Part shown: piece by piece, positions 25,849-36,400 of the stretch | Layout: each line of letters opens with the position of its first letter | Numbering within the stretch: the stretch's first letter is position 1 | Assembly (NCBI RefSeq): GCF_003589745.1 | Contig: NZ_CP032364.1 | Span: 1,426,001-1,490,000 of the forward strand | Reading direction: 5' to 3' | Length of the DNA: 64,000 bases | DNA from: Lachnoanaerobaculum umeaense | Lineage (GTDB): Bacteria; Bacillota; Clostridia; Lachnospirales; Lachnospiraceae | Notes under the pieces: model-generated | What the model was told of the DNA's origin: nothing | Seen by the model: the letters and a program-made list of their open reading frames with translations, nothing else | Database searches by the model: none | Made by a program: the position numbers and the translations under genes

Positions 25849-26832
25849 TTATAATAAATGTGCACGCATTTCTTCAGCAGACATATCAAGAAGATATGCA
25901 GGTGCAATATCAAATACTGTATGAGCTCCTATCTTACCTTCCTTATGTAAACGATATACTGCTCTTGAATATGCAACTATTACAGAAGCTGTAAACTCAG
26001 GATTTGAATCGAGCTTTAAGCTATATTCAATAACATGATTATGCTCATTCTCCCAACCTGTCTTACCTGTTCTAATAACAAATCCACCATGTGGCAGTTT
26101 TGAATGATTTTTCTTCATTTCTTCCATAGAAATAAAATGCACTGTAGTATCATAATCTGCAAAATAATTTGGCATTGTCTTTATTTCATTTTCTATTCTT
26201 GCCTTATCAGCACTGTCCTCTACAACTACATAGCACTCTCTTGTATGCTTTTGCCTTGTAGTAAGATTTGGATTACTTCCACTTCTCACCTCCTCAAGAG
26301 CCTTGTCTACTGGAACTGTATACTGTCTGGCATCAACAACCCCATCTATTCTCCTTATAGCATCTGAATGTCCTTGGCTTACACCCTTACCCCAAAAAGT
26401 ATAGTCACAACCTGTAGGAAGTATAGCATTTCCATAAACTCTATTTAATGAGAACATACCCGGATCCCAACCTGAAGAAATGAGACCAAAATGATGACTG
26501 GTCTTTGCAGCATCATCTACTCTTTCAAAATGCTGTGGTATATTTGCATGAGTATCAAAACTGTCTACAACATTAAAATATTTAGCATACTCAGGTGTTT
26601 GCTTTGGTAAATCAGTTGCACTTCCACCACAAAGTATCAAAACATCTATATCGTCTTGATAATTCAATATTTTATCAACATTCTCAACTTTAGCATCTGA
26701 TGTAAGAATCTTTACACTTGAAGGATCTCTTCTTGTAAATACAGCTATCAGCTTCATATCCTTTGTATGTTTTATAGCACACTCGATTCCTCTTCCAAGG
26801 TTTCCATATCCCAAAATTCCTATTCTTATCAT
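25849..26832 (-). CDS. ddh: meso-diaminopimelate dehydrogenase
   Basis: A 327-residue NADPH-dependent enzyme making meso-diaminopimelate directly from tetrahydrodipicolinate, for lysine and peptidoglycan synthesis. The Rossmann motif GILGYGNLGRGIE is at residues 4-16. SSGWDPGMFSLNRVY and FWGKGVSQGHSDAIRRI are characteristic of this family, as is the length. It is monocistronic, with terminators on both sides. Confidence 0.95.
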   Translation of the reverse strand: MIRIGILGYGNLGRGIECAIKHTKDMKLIAVFTRRDPSSVKILTSDAKVENVDKILNYQDDIDVLILCGGSATDLPKQTPEYAKYFNVVDSFDTHANIPQHFERVDDAAKTSHHFGLISSGWDPGMFSLNRVYGNAILPTGCDYTFWGKGVSQGHSDAIRRIDGVVDARQYTVPVDKALEEVRSGSNPNLTTRQKHTRECYVVVEDSADKARIENEIKTMPNYFADYDTTVHFISMEEMKKNHSKLPHGGFVIRTGKTGWENEHNHVIEYSLKLDSNPEFTASVIVAYSRAVYRLHKEGKIGAHTVFDIAPAYLLDMSAEEMRAHLL

Positions 26833-26911
26833 TTTCTCACCATCCGCCAGCCAAATAAATCAACCGGACAAATCCTTTCTTTGTTAATGCCACATACAAA
26901 GCCCTTATACT

Positions 26912-26958
26912 AAAAAAGATAGAATTACTCTAAGACTCATCTTTGAGCATTCTATCTT
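26912..26958 (-). terminator. terminator after the cbi operon
   Basis: A perfect 10-bp stem AAGATAGAAT/ATTCTATCTT (26916-26925 with 26949-26958), followed on the minus strand by TTTTTT. It closes the cbiQ-cbiO-cbiM-cbiN transcript. Confidence 0.88.
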
Positions 26959-27035
26959 AAAATATGTATAATTCATAACGAACTAAGTTGTCAGCTGTAT
27001 ATATAATAATACTTTTTTGAAAAATTGCAAGTTAA

Positions 27036-27350
27036 TTATTTGTTTTTATCTTCCTGTTTTTTTCTTTCAACAAATCTTCCCATATAGTAGGCTATGATTC
27101 CAACTCCTATACCGGTTTGCACACAGAACAAAAGACTTTCAACCTCTCCCGGCAGTTCCTTTCCTAAAACAGTCTCTATAATAGGATTAAACCATGGCTC
27201 ATACTCTCCACCCTGTATTTCAGAAACCACTTCACTTCCTGCATCATCAGATCCACCAAACTCAGCATTCTTTAGCATAAACAAAGGTACAATAGCCATC
27301 AGTACCACTACTACAAGCAGACTTATCACAAGTTTTTTATTCCTTGACAT
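27036..27350 (-). CDS. cbiN: cobalt ECF transporter subunit CbiN
   Basis: A 104-residue protein with two membrane helices (about 7-27 and 76-95) and an extracytoplasmic loop containing FGGSDDAGSE and YEPWFNPI, the CbiN signature. CbiN helps load metal into CbiM. Its start overlaps the CbiM stop by one base. Small size and topology are normal. Confidence 0.9.
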   Translation of the reverse strand: MSRNKKLVISLLVVVVLMAIVPLFMLKNAEFGGSDDAGSEVVSEIQGGEYEPWFNPIIETVLGKELPGEVESLLFCVQTGIGVGIIAYYMGRFVERKKQEDKNK

Positions 27351-28102
27351 TAATTACTACCTCCTTTTAAAAACCCTATTTCTCTAAGTTCAGATTCTGC
27401 ATATGTTTTAAGACCAACCATTATAACTACTGTAAGCAATCCCTCTATTATAGCAAGTGGAAGCTGAGTAGGTGCAAATACAAGTAAGAACTTACCCGCA
27501 GAAGCCATTACTCCACCCTCCTGCATAGGATATGCAAAAGCAAGCTGGAAAGCAGTAACAACATAAGTAAGCAAGTCTCCTAGGAATGCTGCTAAGAATA
27601 TTGAAACATTGTCATTTACTTTAGACTTTTTACAAATCTTATATACTATAAATGATACAAAAGGTCCTGCTATCGCCATTGAGAAGGTATTGGCTCCAAG
27701 TGTAGTAAATCCTCCATGTGCTAAAAGTAATGCCTGGAATATAAGTACTATTATACCAAGTATGCTTACTGCACTAGGACCAAAAAGAATGGCTGCAAGT
27801 CCTGTACCTGTCATATGTGAACAAGATCCAGTCACTGAAGGAATCTTAAGTGATGAAAGTACAAATACAAATGCACCTGACATAGCCAAAAGTGTTATTG
27901 ATTTTCTATCGTTGGATATTGTCTTTTTAATTGAAAGATATCCCGCTATTAAAAATGGCAATGCTATAAGACTCCAGGCTATAACATGTCCAACCGGCAA
28001 AAATCCCTCCATAATATGCATTGCATTTGCAGTAAATGGCAGTGCAAAGCAAAATGCAAATATAATTGCCGGAGTAATAATAAGTTTCTCTTGATTTTTC
28101 AT
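27350..28102 (-). CDS. cbiM: cobalt ECF transporter substrate-specific subunit CbiM
   Basis: A 250-residue membrane protein that binds Co2+. A signal sequence (residues 1-27, ending TANA) precedes the conserved mature N-terminus MHIMEG, where the free amino group and the histidine at position 2 form the metal site. About six helices follow, with [14 protein letters not shown] as a conserved stretch. The AGGAGG site is good. Confidence 0.93.
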   Translation of the reverse strand: MKNQEKLIITPAIIFAFCFALPFTANAMHIMEGFLPVGHVIAWSLIALPFLIAGYLSIKKTISNDRKSITLLAMSGAFVFVLSSLKIPSVTGSCSHMTGTGLAAILFGPSAVSILGIIVLIFQALLLAHGGFTTLGANTFSMAIAGPFVSFIVYKICKKSKVNDNVSIFLAAFLGDLLTYVVTAFQLAFAYPMQEGGVMASAGKFLLVFAPTQLPLAIIEGLLTVVIMVGLKTYAESELREIGFLKGGSN

Positions 28103-28128
28103 GAAATCCTCCTAAAAATTATTTTATA

Positions 28129-28974
28129 TTAACTCAAGTCTTTTACCTGAGAAATAAACTTCTCTCGAAATTCATCTATATTCCTTGCCGCTATATCGTT
28201 TGCCTTAAAAACTGAATTTTGTCCAAGTATTTCAAAAACCTCAAGAAGTATAGGCTTCTTAAGATTTGCTCTTCGTAAAACCTCTTTATTAGAAAATACA
28301 TCTATAGGATCTGAATCAGCTATTATATTTCCATCACAAAATACCACTATACGGTCTGCCCAGCGGAAAGCAAACTCCAAGTCATGTGTGGATATAACCA
28401 GAGTTTTTCTATCTCTATTTAATTTATCAATGACCTCTTCAAAAATAGCTGTATTTTTTGGATCAAGTGAGGCTGTAGGCTCGTCAAATATAATAATCTG
28501 TGAATCCATAGCAATAATATCAGCTATACTTACCCTTTTCTTTTCTCCACCGCTTAAGTAATGTGGTGGTCTATCTATCAGATGAGAAATATTCATATAG
28601 TTGAGTGAATCTAAGACTCTTTTCTCAACCTCCTCCTTGGATAGACCAAGATTTATAGGTCCAAAACTCACCTCAGCTCTTACAGTAGAAGCTATTATTT
28701 GATTGTCTGCATCCTGAAATACTATACCTACATTTTTTCTAAGCTCCTTTATAGAAGTCTTGTCTATCAACTTATCCATATAATACACATTACCGCTATT
28801 AGGCTTAAGTACACCATTTATATTTAAAAAGAAAGTTGATTTACCTGAACCATTCGCACCTAGAATAGCTAAGCGTTCACCCTCATATATATCCAACGAA
28901 ACACCTTTTAACGCCTCATGTTCTTTAGTATAGGAATAATGCAAATTTTCTGCTTTTAAAATAATCTTTTTCAT
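28129..28974 (-). CDS. cbiO: cobalt ECF transporter ATPase CbiO
   Basis: A 281-residue ABC ATPase with Walker A GANGSGKST, Q-loop VFQDADNQI (the DADNQ wording is typical of ECF ATPases), signature LSGGEKKRVSIA, Walker B IIIFDEPTASLDP and H-loop STHD. It energises Co2+ uptake together with CbiQ and CbiM. It lies 16 nt after cbiQ. Confidence 0.95.
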   Translation of the reverse strand: MKKIILKAENLHYSYTKEHEALKGVSLDIYEGERLAILGANGSGKSTFFLNINGVLKPNSGNVYYMDKLIDKTSIKELRKNVGIVFQDADNQIIASTVRAEVSFGPINLGLSKEEVEKRVLDSLNYMNISHLIDRPPHYLSGGEKKRVSIADIIAMDSQIIIFDEPTASLDPKNTAIFEEVIDKLNRDRKTLVISTHDLEFAFRWADRIVVFCDGNIIADSDPIDVFSNKEVLRRANLKKPILLEVFEILGQNSVFKANDIAARNIDEFREKFISQVKDLS

Positions 28975-28990
28975 ATAATAAATCCCTTAA

Positions 28991-29806
28991 TCAAGACTGT
29001 GTAAAAGGAATATTAAACCTTTTAGTCATAGTCCATATAGCAAACATAACAAAAATATTTAAGATCGCTATAGCAATATTTTTTTTATCCAGCTTCTTTT
29101 CTTCCTGGAGAAATTTTAAATCTCCTTCAAAACATCTTGCTTCCATAGCTGTATAATAGGCATTGGCTTTTTTTAAAGATACCACCAAAATATTGCTTGC
29201 AATATTTCCAAAGCTTATAAAAGAAGCTCTAAGGTTATGATATCCCATCCTTGAAAGTGCAGAATTATGCATATTTATATAGCTTTCTATCAAAATAAAT
29301 ATAAATCTATATATAAGATTCATAAGTTCGATTATAAGTTTGGGTATATGCATATTTCTTAACGCATTAATTATCTCATATGGCATAGTCGATAGTATAA
29401 GGCTTTGCATAATACTTACACAGGCAAGTACCTTTATTATAAGTTTTGCTGTTTCTATAAGCTGCCCTCTTGATGTATAAATGTAAATCCCTAAAATTTT
29501 TATATAAAACTCACCACTATTCTCAAATGAAAATCCCAAAGCAATACCTATACTTGCAAGAATTATAAAACTAAGAGGTGCCATGAGTATGGAGATATAC
29601 TCACTAAAATCCATTCCACCCAAGTTTACACTTATAAAAAACATCAAAAAAAATACATAGGTTGATACAAAAATATTATTAAACACTATTGTCAAAATCA
29701 GTGTTAACAGGGAAGATATAAGTTTAAATTCAGGATTTATATATTTAAGCTTTGAATGAAAAGCATATAAATCAATCGAAAAGTAACTACCATGTTGATG
29801 AGCCAT
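28991..29806 (-). CDS. cbiQ: cobalt ECF transporter transmembrane subunit CbiQ
   Basis: About 271 residues, the T component of the ECF transporter. It has about five membrane helices. Coupling-helix motifs lie near ALRNMHIPK and SRMGYHNLR. GAGGAAA stands before the ATG at 29806, whereas the in-frame extension to 29863 lacks a site, so 29806 is chosen. It is the first gene behind the cobalamin riboswitch. The gene order Q-O-M-N differs from the common M-N-Q-O. Confidence 0.9.
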   Translation of the reverse strand: MAHQHGSYFSIDLYAFHSKLKYINPEFKLISSLLTLILTIVFNNIFVSTYVFFLMFFISVNLGGMDFSEYISILMAPLSFIILASIGIALGFSFENSGEFYIKILGIYIYTSRGQLIETAKLIIKVLACVSIMQSLILSTMPYEIINALRNMHIPKLIIELMNLIYRFIFILIESYINMHNSALSRMGYHNLRASFISFGNIASNILVVSLKKANAYYTAMEARCFEGDLKFLQEEKKLDKKNIAIAILNIFVMFAIWTMTKRFNIPFTQS

Positions 29807-30022
29807 ATAAATTTCCTCAAAAAAATAACTGCCTACTTCAGTTTCATATGAAAATGATCCCAAATAAGACAGTTAATAATGTCAATATATTACACAATTA
29901 GAACAGCAAAATAAAAGTACTAAAAGCACCTCTACTTATCTAAAATATGTTGTAAAATGGCTGAAGTTTATAGGGATCGTAAAACTCAGTCTTCTCTACA
30001 TGTAAAACAATATGAATCACAT

Positions 30023-30186
30023 ATACATAGATGTATCCTGACTTAAATTCTAATAAATTTTTATTAGAAGACCCAACCTTCCCATTTTATAAAACAGTGG
30101 TAAAAAAGAGTCTATTAATTATCACAGTAGCGTCCCTGTGCGGGATTCTCACCCAACTTCCTATGCAAAGCATAAAATCTATGTAT
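30023..30186 (-). ncRNA. cobalamin (B12) riboswitch controlling cbiQOMN
   Basis: The minus strand carries the conserved core GTGAGAATCCCGCACAGGGA with CGCTACTGTGA (about 30120-30160), and the B12 box AAGTCAGGATAC (30033-30044). A perfect 10-bp P1 stem ATACATAGAT/ATCTATGTAT (30177-30186 with 30023-30032) closes the aptamer. These are diagnostic of class I cobalamin riboswitches. It sits about 220 nt before cbiQ and should shut down cobalt uptake when B12 is plentiful. Confidence 0.93.
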
Positions 30187-30195
30187 CTTGTAAAA

Positions 30196-30224
30196 AGATT
30201 ATCATAAGATTGTGTTAAAATCAA
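30196..30224 (-). promoter_or_regulatory. promoter of the cbi riboswitch transcript
   Basis: -35 TTGATT (30219-30224), a 17-nt spacer and -10 TAATCT (30196-30201). The start near 30189 is directly at the aptamer boundary. Confidence 0.65.
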
Positions 30225-30325
30225 GCAAGACTAATAATTATGTTGATATAAATTCTTATGCTAAAAATTTTGCTTTGTATCACAAAGTCACTTTGGTACA
30301 ATTTTTAATACAAACTTATTATTTT

Positions 30326-30366
30326 AAAAAGGCCCCTTATGATTTTATTTATCATAGGAAGCCTTT
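30326..30366 (-). terminator. terminator after the flavoprotein oxidoreductase
   Basis: An imperfect hairpin with outer AAGGC/GCCTT and inner CCTATGAT/ATCATAAGG pairing around AAATAAA, followed on the minus strand by TTTTT. Confidence 0.75.
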
Positions 30367-30395
30367 GACTTGATTTCTATTCAAATTATAATATA

Positions 30396-31736
30396 TTATA
30401 TTGCAAATAAGTCATTCAGACTTTCTGACATTGTAGGATGTGTAAATATAAAGTTTGCTATATCCTTTGCTTTGATGCCATTATCCATTGCAAGCTTTAT
30501 AAAGTTGATCATTTCATATGACTCTTCACAGAAAAGCTCTGCACCTAAGATTGTGCCGTCTGATGTAACCAAAGCCTTTAAGAGTCCCTCAGTTTTCCTT
30601 AAAACCTTAGCCTTTGGAATAGCATTAGCACTAAGACTTAAAACTCTGTAGTCAAGTCCTGCTGCCTTTGCATCCTTTTCACTCATTCCAACTCTTGAGA
30701 ATGGAGGATTAATAAATACTGAATAAGAGAAAGCCCCTCTATTTTCAGTAGTTCTCTTATCTTCTCCCATTATCTCATCCCAGATGATTCTACTGTCGTC
30801 GAGTGAAATATATGTAAACTGAAGCTTACCGCAAACATCACCTGCTGCCCAGATATTATCTGCAGTTGTTTTCAAATGCTCATCTGTCACTACTGCACCC
30901 CTATCAGTAAGTTTAACTCCTGCATTTTCACATCCAAGGTCGTCAGTATTAGGTCTACGACCTACAGCAAGTAAAATTGCATCAGAATCCAAAGTCTTTG
31001 CCTCTCCTGCAATCTCGTAATATAATTTGCCTTCTTCGGCCTTAGTTACCTTTGCACCTGTAACTATCTCTACACCCTTTGCTTCCAATACTTCACGTAT
31101 AGCTTTTGCAATATCATCATCTTCTCTTGGTAAGAATACATCACCATCCTGAACTATTGTTACTTTGCTACCAAAATCTGCATACATAGATGCAAACTCC
31201 AGTCCAATATAACCACCTCCTACAATGGTAAGTCTTTTTGGTAATTCCTCAAGGTTCATAATAGACTCTGATGTATATACGCCTTTGCTGTCAGCTCCTT
31301 CAATCTTCGGTATTACAGTAACTGAACCTGTGTTGATAATAAACTTCTCAGCTTCAATTTCCACATTTCCGTCTTTAGTTGAAACAACTATATGGTGATT
31401 ATCTTTAAATGATGCCGTTCCGTCAATAATCTCCACACCTGCGCTTGCTATCTTATCGTAATTTGCCTTATTAAGAGCAGCTATCAACTTTTTCTTTTCT
31501 ACTACTGACTCCCTGTAATACTGTACTTTCTCCTCAAACTCCATATTTTGAGATTTAGATGCATCTGTTATAAGACGCTTTGAAGGAATACAGCCTACAT
31601 TAATGCAGGTACCTCCATACATATTTTTATCTTTCTCAACTAAAGCAACACTTTTACCGGACTTACTAAACTTAGCCGCAAGAGTCTTTCCAGCCTTACC
31701 GAAACCGATAACAACTATATCATAATTAGCTTTCAT
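30396..31736 (-). CDS. pyridine nucleotide-disulfide oxidoreductase (RclA-like flavoprotein)
   Basis: A 446-residue class I flavoprotein disulfide reductase. The FAD-binding VVIGFGKAGKTLA is at the N-terminus. The redox pair C44/C49 lies in GGTCINVGCIPSK, an NAD(P)H site near 165-180 (TIVGGGYIGLEFASM), and the dimer-interface catalytic pair H433/E438 in HPTMSE. The alanine- and proline-rich wording is closest to RclA/YkgC-type enzymes, which handle oxidative (hypochlorous acid, copper) stress, rather than to glutathione or lipoamide reductases. The physiological substrate is not certain. It is monocistronic. Confidence 0.85.
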   Translation of the reverse strand: MKANYDIVVIGFGKAGKTLAAKFSKSGKSVALVEKDKNMYGGTCINVGCIPSKRLITDASKSQNMEFEEKVQYYRESVVEKKKLIAALNKANYDKIASAGVEIIDGTASFKDNHHIVVSTKDGNVEIEAEKFIINTGSVTVIPKIEGADSKGVYTSESIMNLEELPKRLTIVGGGYIGLEFASMYADFGSKVTIVQDGDVFLPREDDDIAKAIREVLEAKGVEIVTGAKVTKAEEGKLYYEIAGEAKTLDSDAILLAVGRRPNTDDLGCENAGVKLTDRGAVVTDEHLKTTADNIWAAGDVCGKLQFTYISLDDSRIIWDEIMGEDKRTTENRGAFSYSVFINPPFSRVGMSEKDAKAAGLDYRVLSLSANAIPKAKVLRKTEGLLKALVTSDGTILGAELFCEESYEMINFIKLAMDNGIKAKDIANFIFTHPTMSESLNDLFAI

Positions 31737-31821
31737 AAGCTTTACTTCCTTTCAATTTGATTTTATATTATTATACACCTGATTTTATGCAATTGAAATA
31801 CTTATATTTAATTTATATTGT

Positions 31822-32280
31822 CTATACTCCAAGTATATCTTCTTCACCTTTATAGACACAATACTCCATATCCCCACTGTTCCAGATATACATAATGGCT
31901 GATACTGTATTCTTCCCATCCTCCCAAAGCCATCCTGAATAAGTAGTTGAATTTTGAAAATAGCCTTCTGTAATAATCTCAAACTCAGAATTTTTATGAA
32001 CTTCCATAAATTCCTTTAAAGAAATACTATTTCCCGTAAAACGTCCTTTCCCTAAAGTTTTATTAAAAATCAACATACTGCATAGGCTCAAATCGCAATC
32101 TTTAAAACAAACTTCACCTGTATATTCTCTTTCTTCATTATCGATATATCTAAATAATGTATCCAACCTTAGAGTAAGCATTTTATTATGGAATTTAAAT
32201 TCCTTTACTCTGCTGCCGTTAAGGCTGAAAATGATATTGCTGTGCCTGTCATATATAAATTTATTTATATTTTTGTCCAT
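31822..32280 (-). CDS. unknown protein, left member of a duplicated pair
   Basis: A 152-residue soluble protein of no recognised family. About 80% of its residues match the protein encoded at 45732-46250, from MDKN through GWLWE to IWNSGDMEY. After that the C-termini differ (this one ends in YKGEEDILGV). The DNA similarity extends through the gene and about 110 bp of upstream sequence. The two copies flank the restriction-modification island as direct repeats. An immunity-type or defence-associated role is conceivable but unsupported. Confidence 0.65.
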   Translation of the reverse strand: MDKNINKFIYDRHSNIIFSLNGSRVKEFKFHNKMLTLRLDTLFRYIDNEEREYTGEVCFKDCDLSLCSMLIFNKTLGKGRFTGNSISLKEFMEVHKNSEFEIITEGYFQNSTTYSGWLWEDGKNTVSAIMYIWNSGDMEYCVYKGEEDILGV

Positions 32281-32390
32281 AATTTACCCCTGAATGAATC
32301 TATAGAAGCAGAATTTTTTAATGCTACTGTCTACTTATCTTGAATCTGCAATGCCTTATAATTATTATACATTATTCTATTATATATTGG
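31861..32390. repeat. about 530-bp direct repeat, left copy
   Basis: Corresponds to 45831-46362 in the same orientation. The part upstream of the gene (32281-32390) is almost identical and the coding part is somewhat more diverged. Similarity begins at ATACTCCATATCCCC and ends at TATATATTGG. Confidence 0.85.
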
Positions 32391-32472
32391 TTGTCGGAAT
32401 TTAAATATACCATAACAGTCCTCCATCGGTCATAAAACTATATTACAGGCACTCCTATATGCAATACTTTCT

Positions 32473-33402
32473 TTACAAAAGATTTGAAAGTGACCTCATT
32501 ACAAGGTCAATATCCTGATTTTCCAGCTCCTGTATTACATGTAAGTATGTTTTCTGAGTAGTAGTCATACTTGCATGTCCAAGTCTTCTCGCTACACTGG
32601 CAATAGATACTCCGGCATATAGCAAAATAGAAGCATGTGTATGGCGAAGTCCATGTACAGAAATAACAGGGATATTAACTTTTTTACAGTACCTCACCAA
32701 AATATCATTAACTGTAGAGTTATAAACCTTATTATCTCTTACAAATATAGGCTTATCTGCCGGAAGATCCTTTACAAGTGTGGCAAATTGCATCACCACC
32801 TGCCAGTCAATCTGTATCTTTCGCACCGATGATTTATTTTTTGTAGGAGAAAAACCACCACCTTCCTTATAATTCCATGTCTTATTAACTGATACAGTCT
32901 GATGTGCAAAATCAAAGTCATTTGGTGTAATTGCAAGACCTTCTGAAAATCTCATTCCGGTCTTTGCCAAAAGTAAAATAAACCAGTCCCAACTCACCTC
33001 ATCTTCAAGAGTCAAGCTCTTTAAAAGACTGTGAAGTTCAAACTGGTTCAAATACTTGATTTTCTTATTTGACGGAATCTTACCTTTGATAATAACCTTC
33101 CTGGTAGGATCCCTTGGAACAAGTCCCTCATCTACCGCATCCAGTATAGCTCCCTTTAACTGGTGGTGGAAATCCATAGTTGTCTGACGCTCATGCTCCT
33201 TGGCATAATCATTAATAATCTGTTGATATTCAACCCTTGAAATATCACATAAGCGAAGCTTTGGTGCCAGTTTTTCCACCCATATAAGACTCATCTTATA
33301 CTTTGACAACGTTACATCCCTGATAGCACCTTCCTTATATATTGTTATCCATTCCTTATAAAAATCTTTCAATAAATCTGTTGATTGAAAATCCTTAGGC
33401 AT
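32473..33402 (-). CDS. tyrosine recombinase/integrase of the type I RM locus
   Basis: A 309-residue site-specific recombinase. A SAM-like N-terminal DNA-binding domain (about 8-95) is followed by the catalytic domain with R151 (TGMRFSEG), H250/R253 (VHGLRHTHAS), H276 (LGHAS) and the nucleophile Y286 (KTYLHV). It resembles the recombinases linked to hsdS shuffling in other Firmicutes, and it lies next to hsdR in the same orientation. AAGGAG precedes the ATG, but an inverted repeat (33391-33440) can fold over both site and start codon. Alternatively it may be the integrase of the island as a whole. Confidence 0.88.
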   Translation of the reverse strand: MPKDFQSTDLLKDFYKEWITIYKEGAIRDVTLSKYKMSLIWVEKLAPKLRLCDISRVEYQQIINDYAKEHERQTTMDFHHQLKGAILDAVDEGLVPRDPTRKVIIKGKIPSNKKIKYLNQFELHSLLKSLTLEDEVSWDWFILLLAKTGMRFSEGLAITPNDFDFAHQTVSVNKTWNYKEGGGFSPTKNKSSVRKIQIDWQVVMQFATLVKDLPADKPIFVRDNKVYNSTVNDILVRYCKKVNIPVISVHGLRHTHASILLYAGVSIASVARRLGHASMTTTQKTYLHVIQELENQDIDLVMRSLSNLL

Positions 33403-33440
33403 ATCTCTCCTTCCTACCGATGAAGGACCTGCCTAAGGAT
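33391..33440 (-). promoter_or_regulatory. hairpin over the start of the recombinase gene
   Basis: A perfect 11-bp inverted repeat, ATCCTTAGGCA (33391-33401) and TGCCTAAGGAT (33430-33440), spans the gene start. Inside it TCCTTC pairs with GAAGGA. The inner stem hides the AGGAGA ribosome binding site and the outer one the first codons, so translation of the recombinase may be held low. Confidence 0.6.
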
Positions 33441-33462
33441 ATTATAAATCTTTGATATTAAA

Positions 33463-36400
33463 TTATTCTACATCTTCATTATCCGGATCCTTAATATCTA
33501 TATCATATAAAATATAGTCTCTCAATAATTTTTCGGCATTATTTCTAACTACAAATGGAGGAAGCTTCTTTCCCTCAAGCTTCGTATAATATTCCGTTGC
33601 AGGCTCATTTGCTATAGATTTTTTCAATGCATCGTATCTTCCGAACTCATCAAGATTTGACTCTGTTACCTTGGACTTTTTGATTTCTACAAGCAGACCT
33701 TCTTCAACTCCCAGATATTTTACAAACTTTTTTATTTGTGACATTTCCTTATTTTTTGCATACATCACTATATAATCTCTAAAAGTCATATCTTTGCTAA
33801 GCTTGGCATCTCCGGATTGTATATCATGAAGAAAAATATTTGCATACTTTTGTTCTTCCTGAGAAAGCATTGCAAAAGATTTATGAAGCTCCTCAAGTGT
33901 AGCCTCCCTCTCTTCCTTACTTACATTAGGATCGTAAAGCTGTTTTTGCCACTTCTCAAATCTGGAATTCATATAATCATTATCTATAATACCTGTATTT
34001 TGCTCACTTAAATACGGATCGACAGTAAATGTAATATCATTACTACCTTCTTCAGGAGGATCTGTGGGTTTACTTAGTTCCTTATATCTTTGTAAAAGTA
34101 TATTATAATCTTCTTCACTTGGAATTACTGTAATACTGCCTGTACGATTATCCTCATCATCAATCTTTATGGAATATTCTTTTATATTCCAGCTAAATCC
34201 CTGTATTTTTGCAGCCTGTAAATATGTAGAAAACTCTCTGAAAAGCTTTGCAAACTTTGCCTTTGACTCCGTATCATCAGGAAGCTTTTGCATATCTGCA
34301 ATATTTGCCTGTTTGAAAACAGCCTCCATATCCTTAAATGATATATTCATATGCTCTATATTATCAGGCAGATGATCCGCAAAAAGTCCTTGAGGCCTGT
34401 CTCCGGAGTAAAGCTTCATGGCGTTTTCTATATTATTTTTCATTGTATGTGGCATTCTATAGTATTTTATAGAACCGAAAGGTTTTTCATTTATATTAAA
34501 AAGTCTGTTTGTTCTTGAAAATGCCTGTATAAGATTTTGATATTCCAAGATCTTATCAAGGTATAATGTATTTACCCACTTAGAATCAAAGCCTGTAAGC
34601 ATTTGATTTACAACTATTAGTAAATCAAGCTGAGATTCTGCTTTCATACGAACAAACTGTCCCTTGTGAGCAAGTCTTTCTGATACCTCCAACTTAAATT
34701 TTGCATATCTTGCAATATCCCAGTTTGTAGAATACCAATTATTATAATCATTAAGCATTTCTACAATACCATCCTCTTTTTCCAAAGCCCTATCACCGCT
34801 TGCATTATCAATAGTCGGATCAAACAGACCGGTTACCTTCAATTCAGGATATTTTTCACGGAACTTTCTGTAATAACTTATTGCCTCAGGTATGCTTGAA
34901 GTTGCAAATATGGCATGGAACTTATTATTTCGACTCAGTCTAAGCCAATTTTCCTTTATATTATCAACTATACTGTACTGATACTTGTCATTTTCCCAGG
35001 CATCTTTCTTTATATAATCTTCGATACCCTTTTGATATGTACCGTCTTCAAGTAATCTTCCTGCCATAGGTACTTCTGATACTGTCATAAACCTATAATA
35101 TATCTTTTGCATCTTCGGATCGGATATAGCCTCATCCTCGGAACTTGCACCGGCTTCTTCTATAGCCACCTTTTTTCTAAGTTCCATATCAGGATATACA
35201 CACACCATAATAGGATCAAATCCAAGTACATTCTTATCACGAATACCGTCTGCAATGCTGTATCTGTGAAGTTCATCACCGAAGATATCCGTTGTGGTGC
35301 TCAAGCTCTTTTCATTCTCAGAAAATACCGGCGTTCCTGTAAAACCGAAGAACAGAGCATTGGGGAAAGTATTCTTTATCGTTATAAGCATATCTCCAAA
35401 TGTGGAACGGTGGCACTCATCAATAATAAATACCAACCTTTTATTTCGCATATCTTCAATATCCTTGGCACGCATCCTGCCAATCTCATCTTCCTTGATT
35501 CTACTCATCTTCTGAATAGATGAAACTATCAAAGTATTCTTAGGATCTGTACTCTTCAGCTTTGAGATAAGCATATTTGTATCATCAGTCCCTTGAACGT
35601 CATCTACATTATCTGCAAATCCTTGATATTCTGTTAAAGACTGTGAACCCAGTTCCTTACGATCCATTAAAAATACAACCTTATCGGCATCTTTTGAATT
35701 AGCTATAAGCTGTGCCGACTTAAAAGATGTCATGGTTTTTCCTGAACCTGTAGTATGCCAAATATATCCGCCTCTTTGATTATTATCCTTCCAATCATTC
35801 CTTGCTACTCTGTCGGAGATCTTATTTGATGCATAGTACTGATAACTACGCATTACCTTAAGTACACCGTCACCTCCGTCAGCTACAGTGTAAAATCCTA
35901 TAAGTTGATGTGCCATAGGAATTGACAAAAGCCTTTCCACAACATCTTTCCAATAGTTAATCGGTTCATTATTTGCATCAGCCCAATGGAAATAAAAATC
36001 AGGCTTAAAATCACCATCCGGTCCCGGATTTGCATAATAGAGTGTTTCATCAGGATTCATAGCTACAAATACCTGAACAAGTGCAAATAATCCTGTGAAT
36101 ACACCCTCATGGGCATACTTTTTGATTTGATTTGCCGCCTCCGCTACGGGAACACCTGATCTTTTCAGCTCAATATGAAAAACAGGCATACCGTTGATAA
36201 GAAGCATCAAATCTCCACGCCTATCCTGACGAACGCTGTCCTTTCTAAAAAACTTAGGCTGCTGCACTATCTGATATCTGCTCTGTCCTGCCGCTATCTC
36301 ATTTCTGTCATAAATTTTTAAACTTACCTCTTTATTGAAATGAAGCTTATCTTCAGGATTCTTTCTTGTGATTGACACTGTTTTTCCATTGATAAAGCTG

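Larger units (their letters stand above)
29807..30395. other. leader and promoter region of the cbi operon
   Basis: 589 nt without a protein gene. It contains the cbi leader (29807-30022), cobalamin aptamer (30023-30186), promoter (30196-30224) and the terminator of the flavoprotein gene (30326-30366). 30225-30325 shows nothing recognisable. In the leader, GAAGACTG near 29988-29998 can pair with GTCTTC inside the aptamer near 30067, a possible expression switch. Confidence 0.65.

Noticed and set aside
31785-31982. A short frame at the end of the left duplicated gene
   Set aside because: It lies in another frame over the real gene, and its counterpart in the right copy is not maintained.
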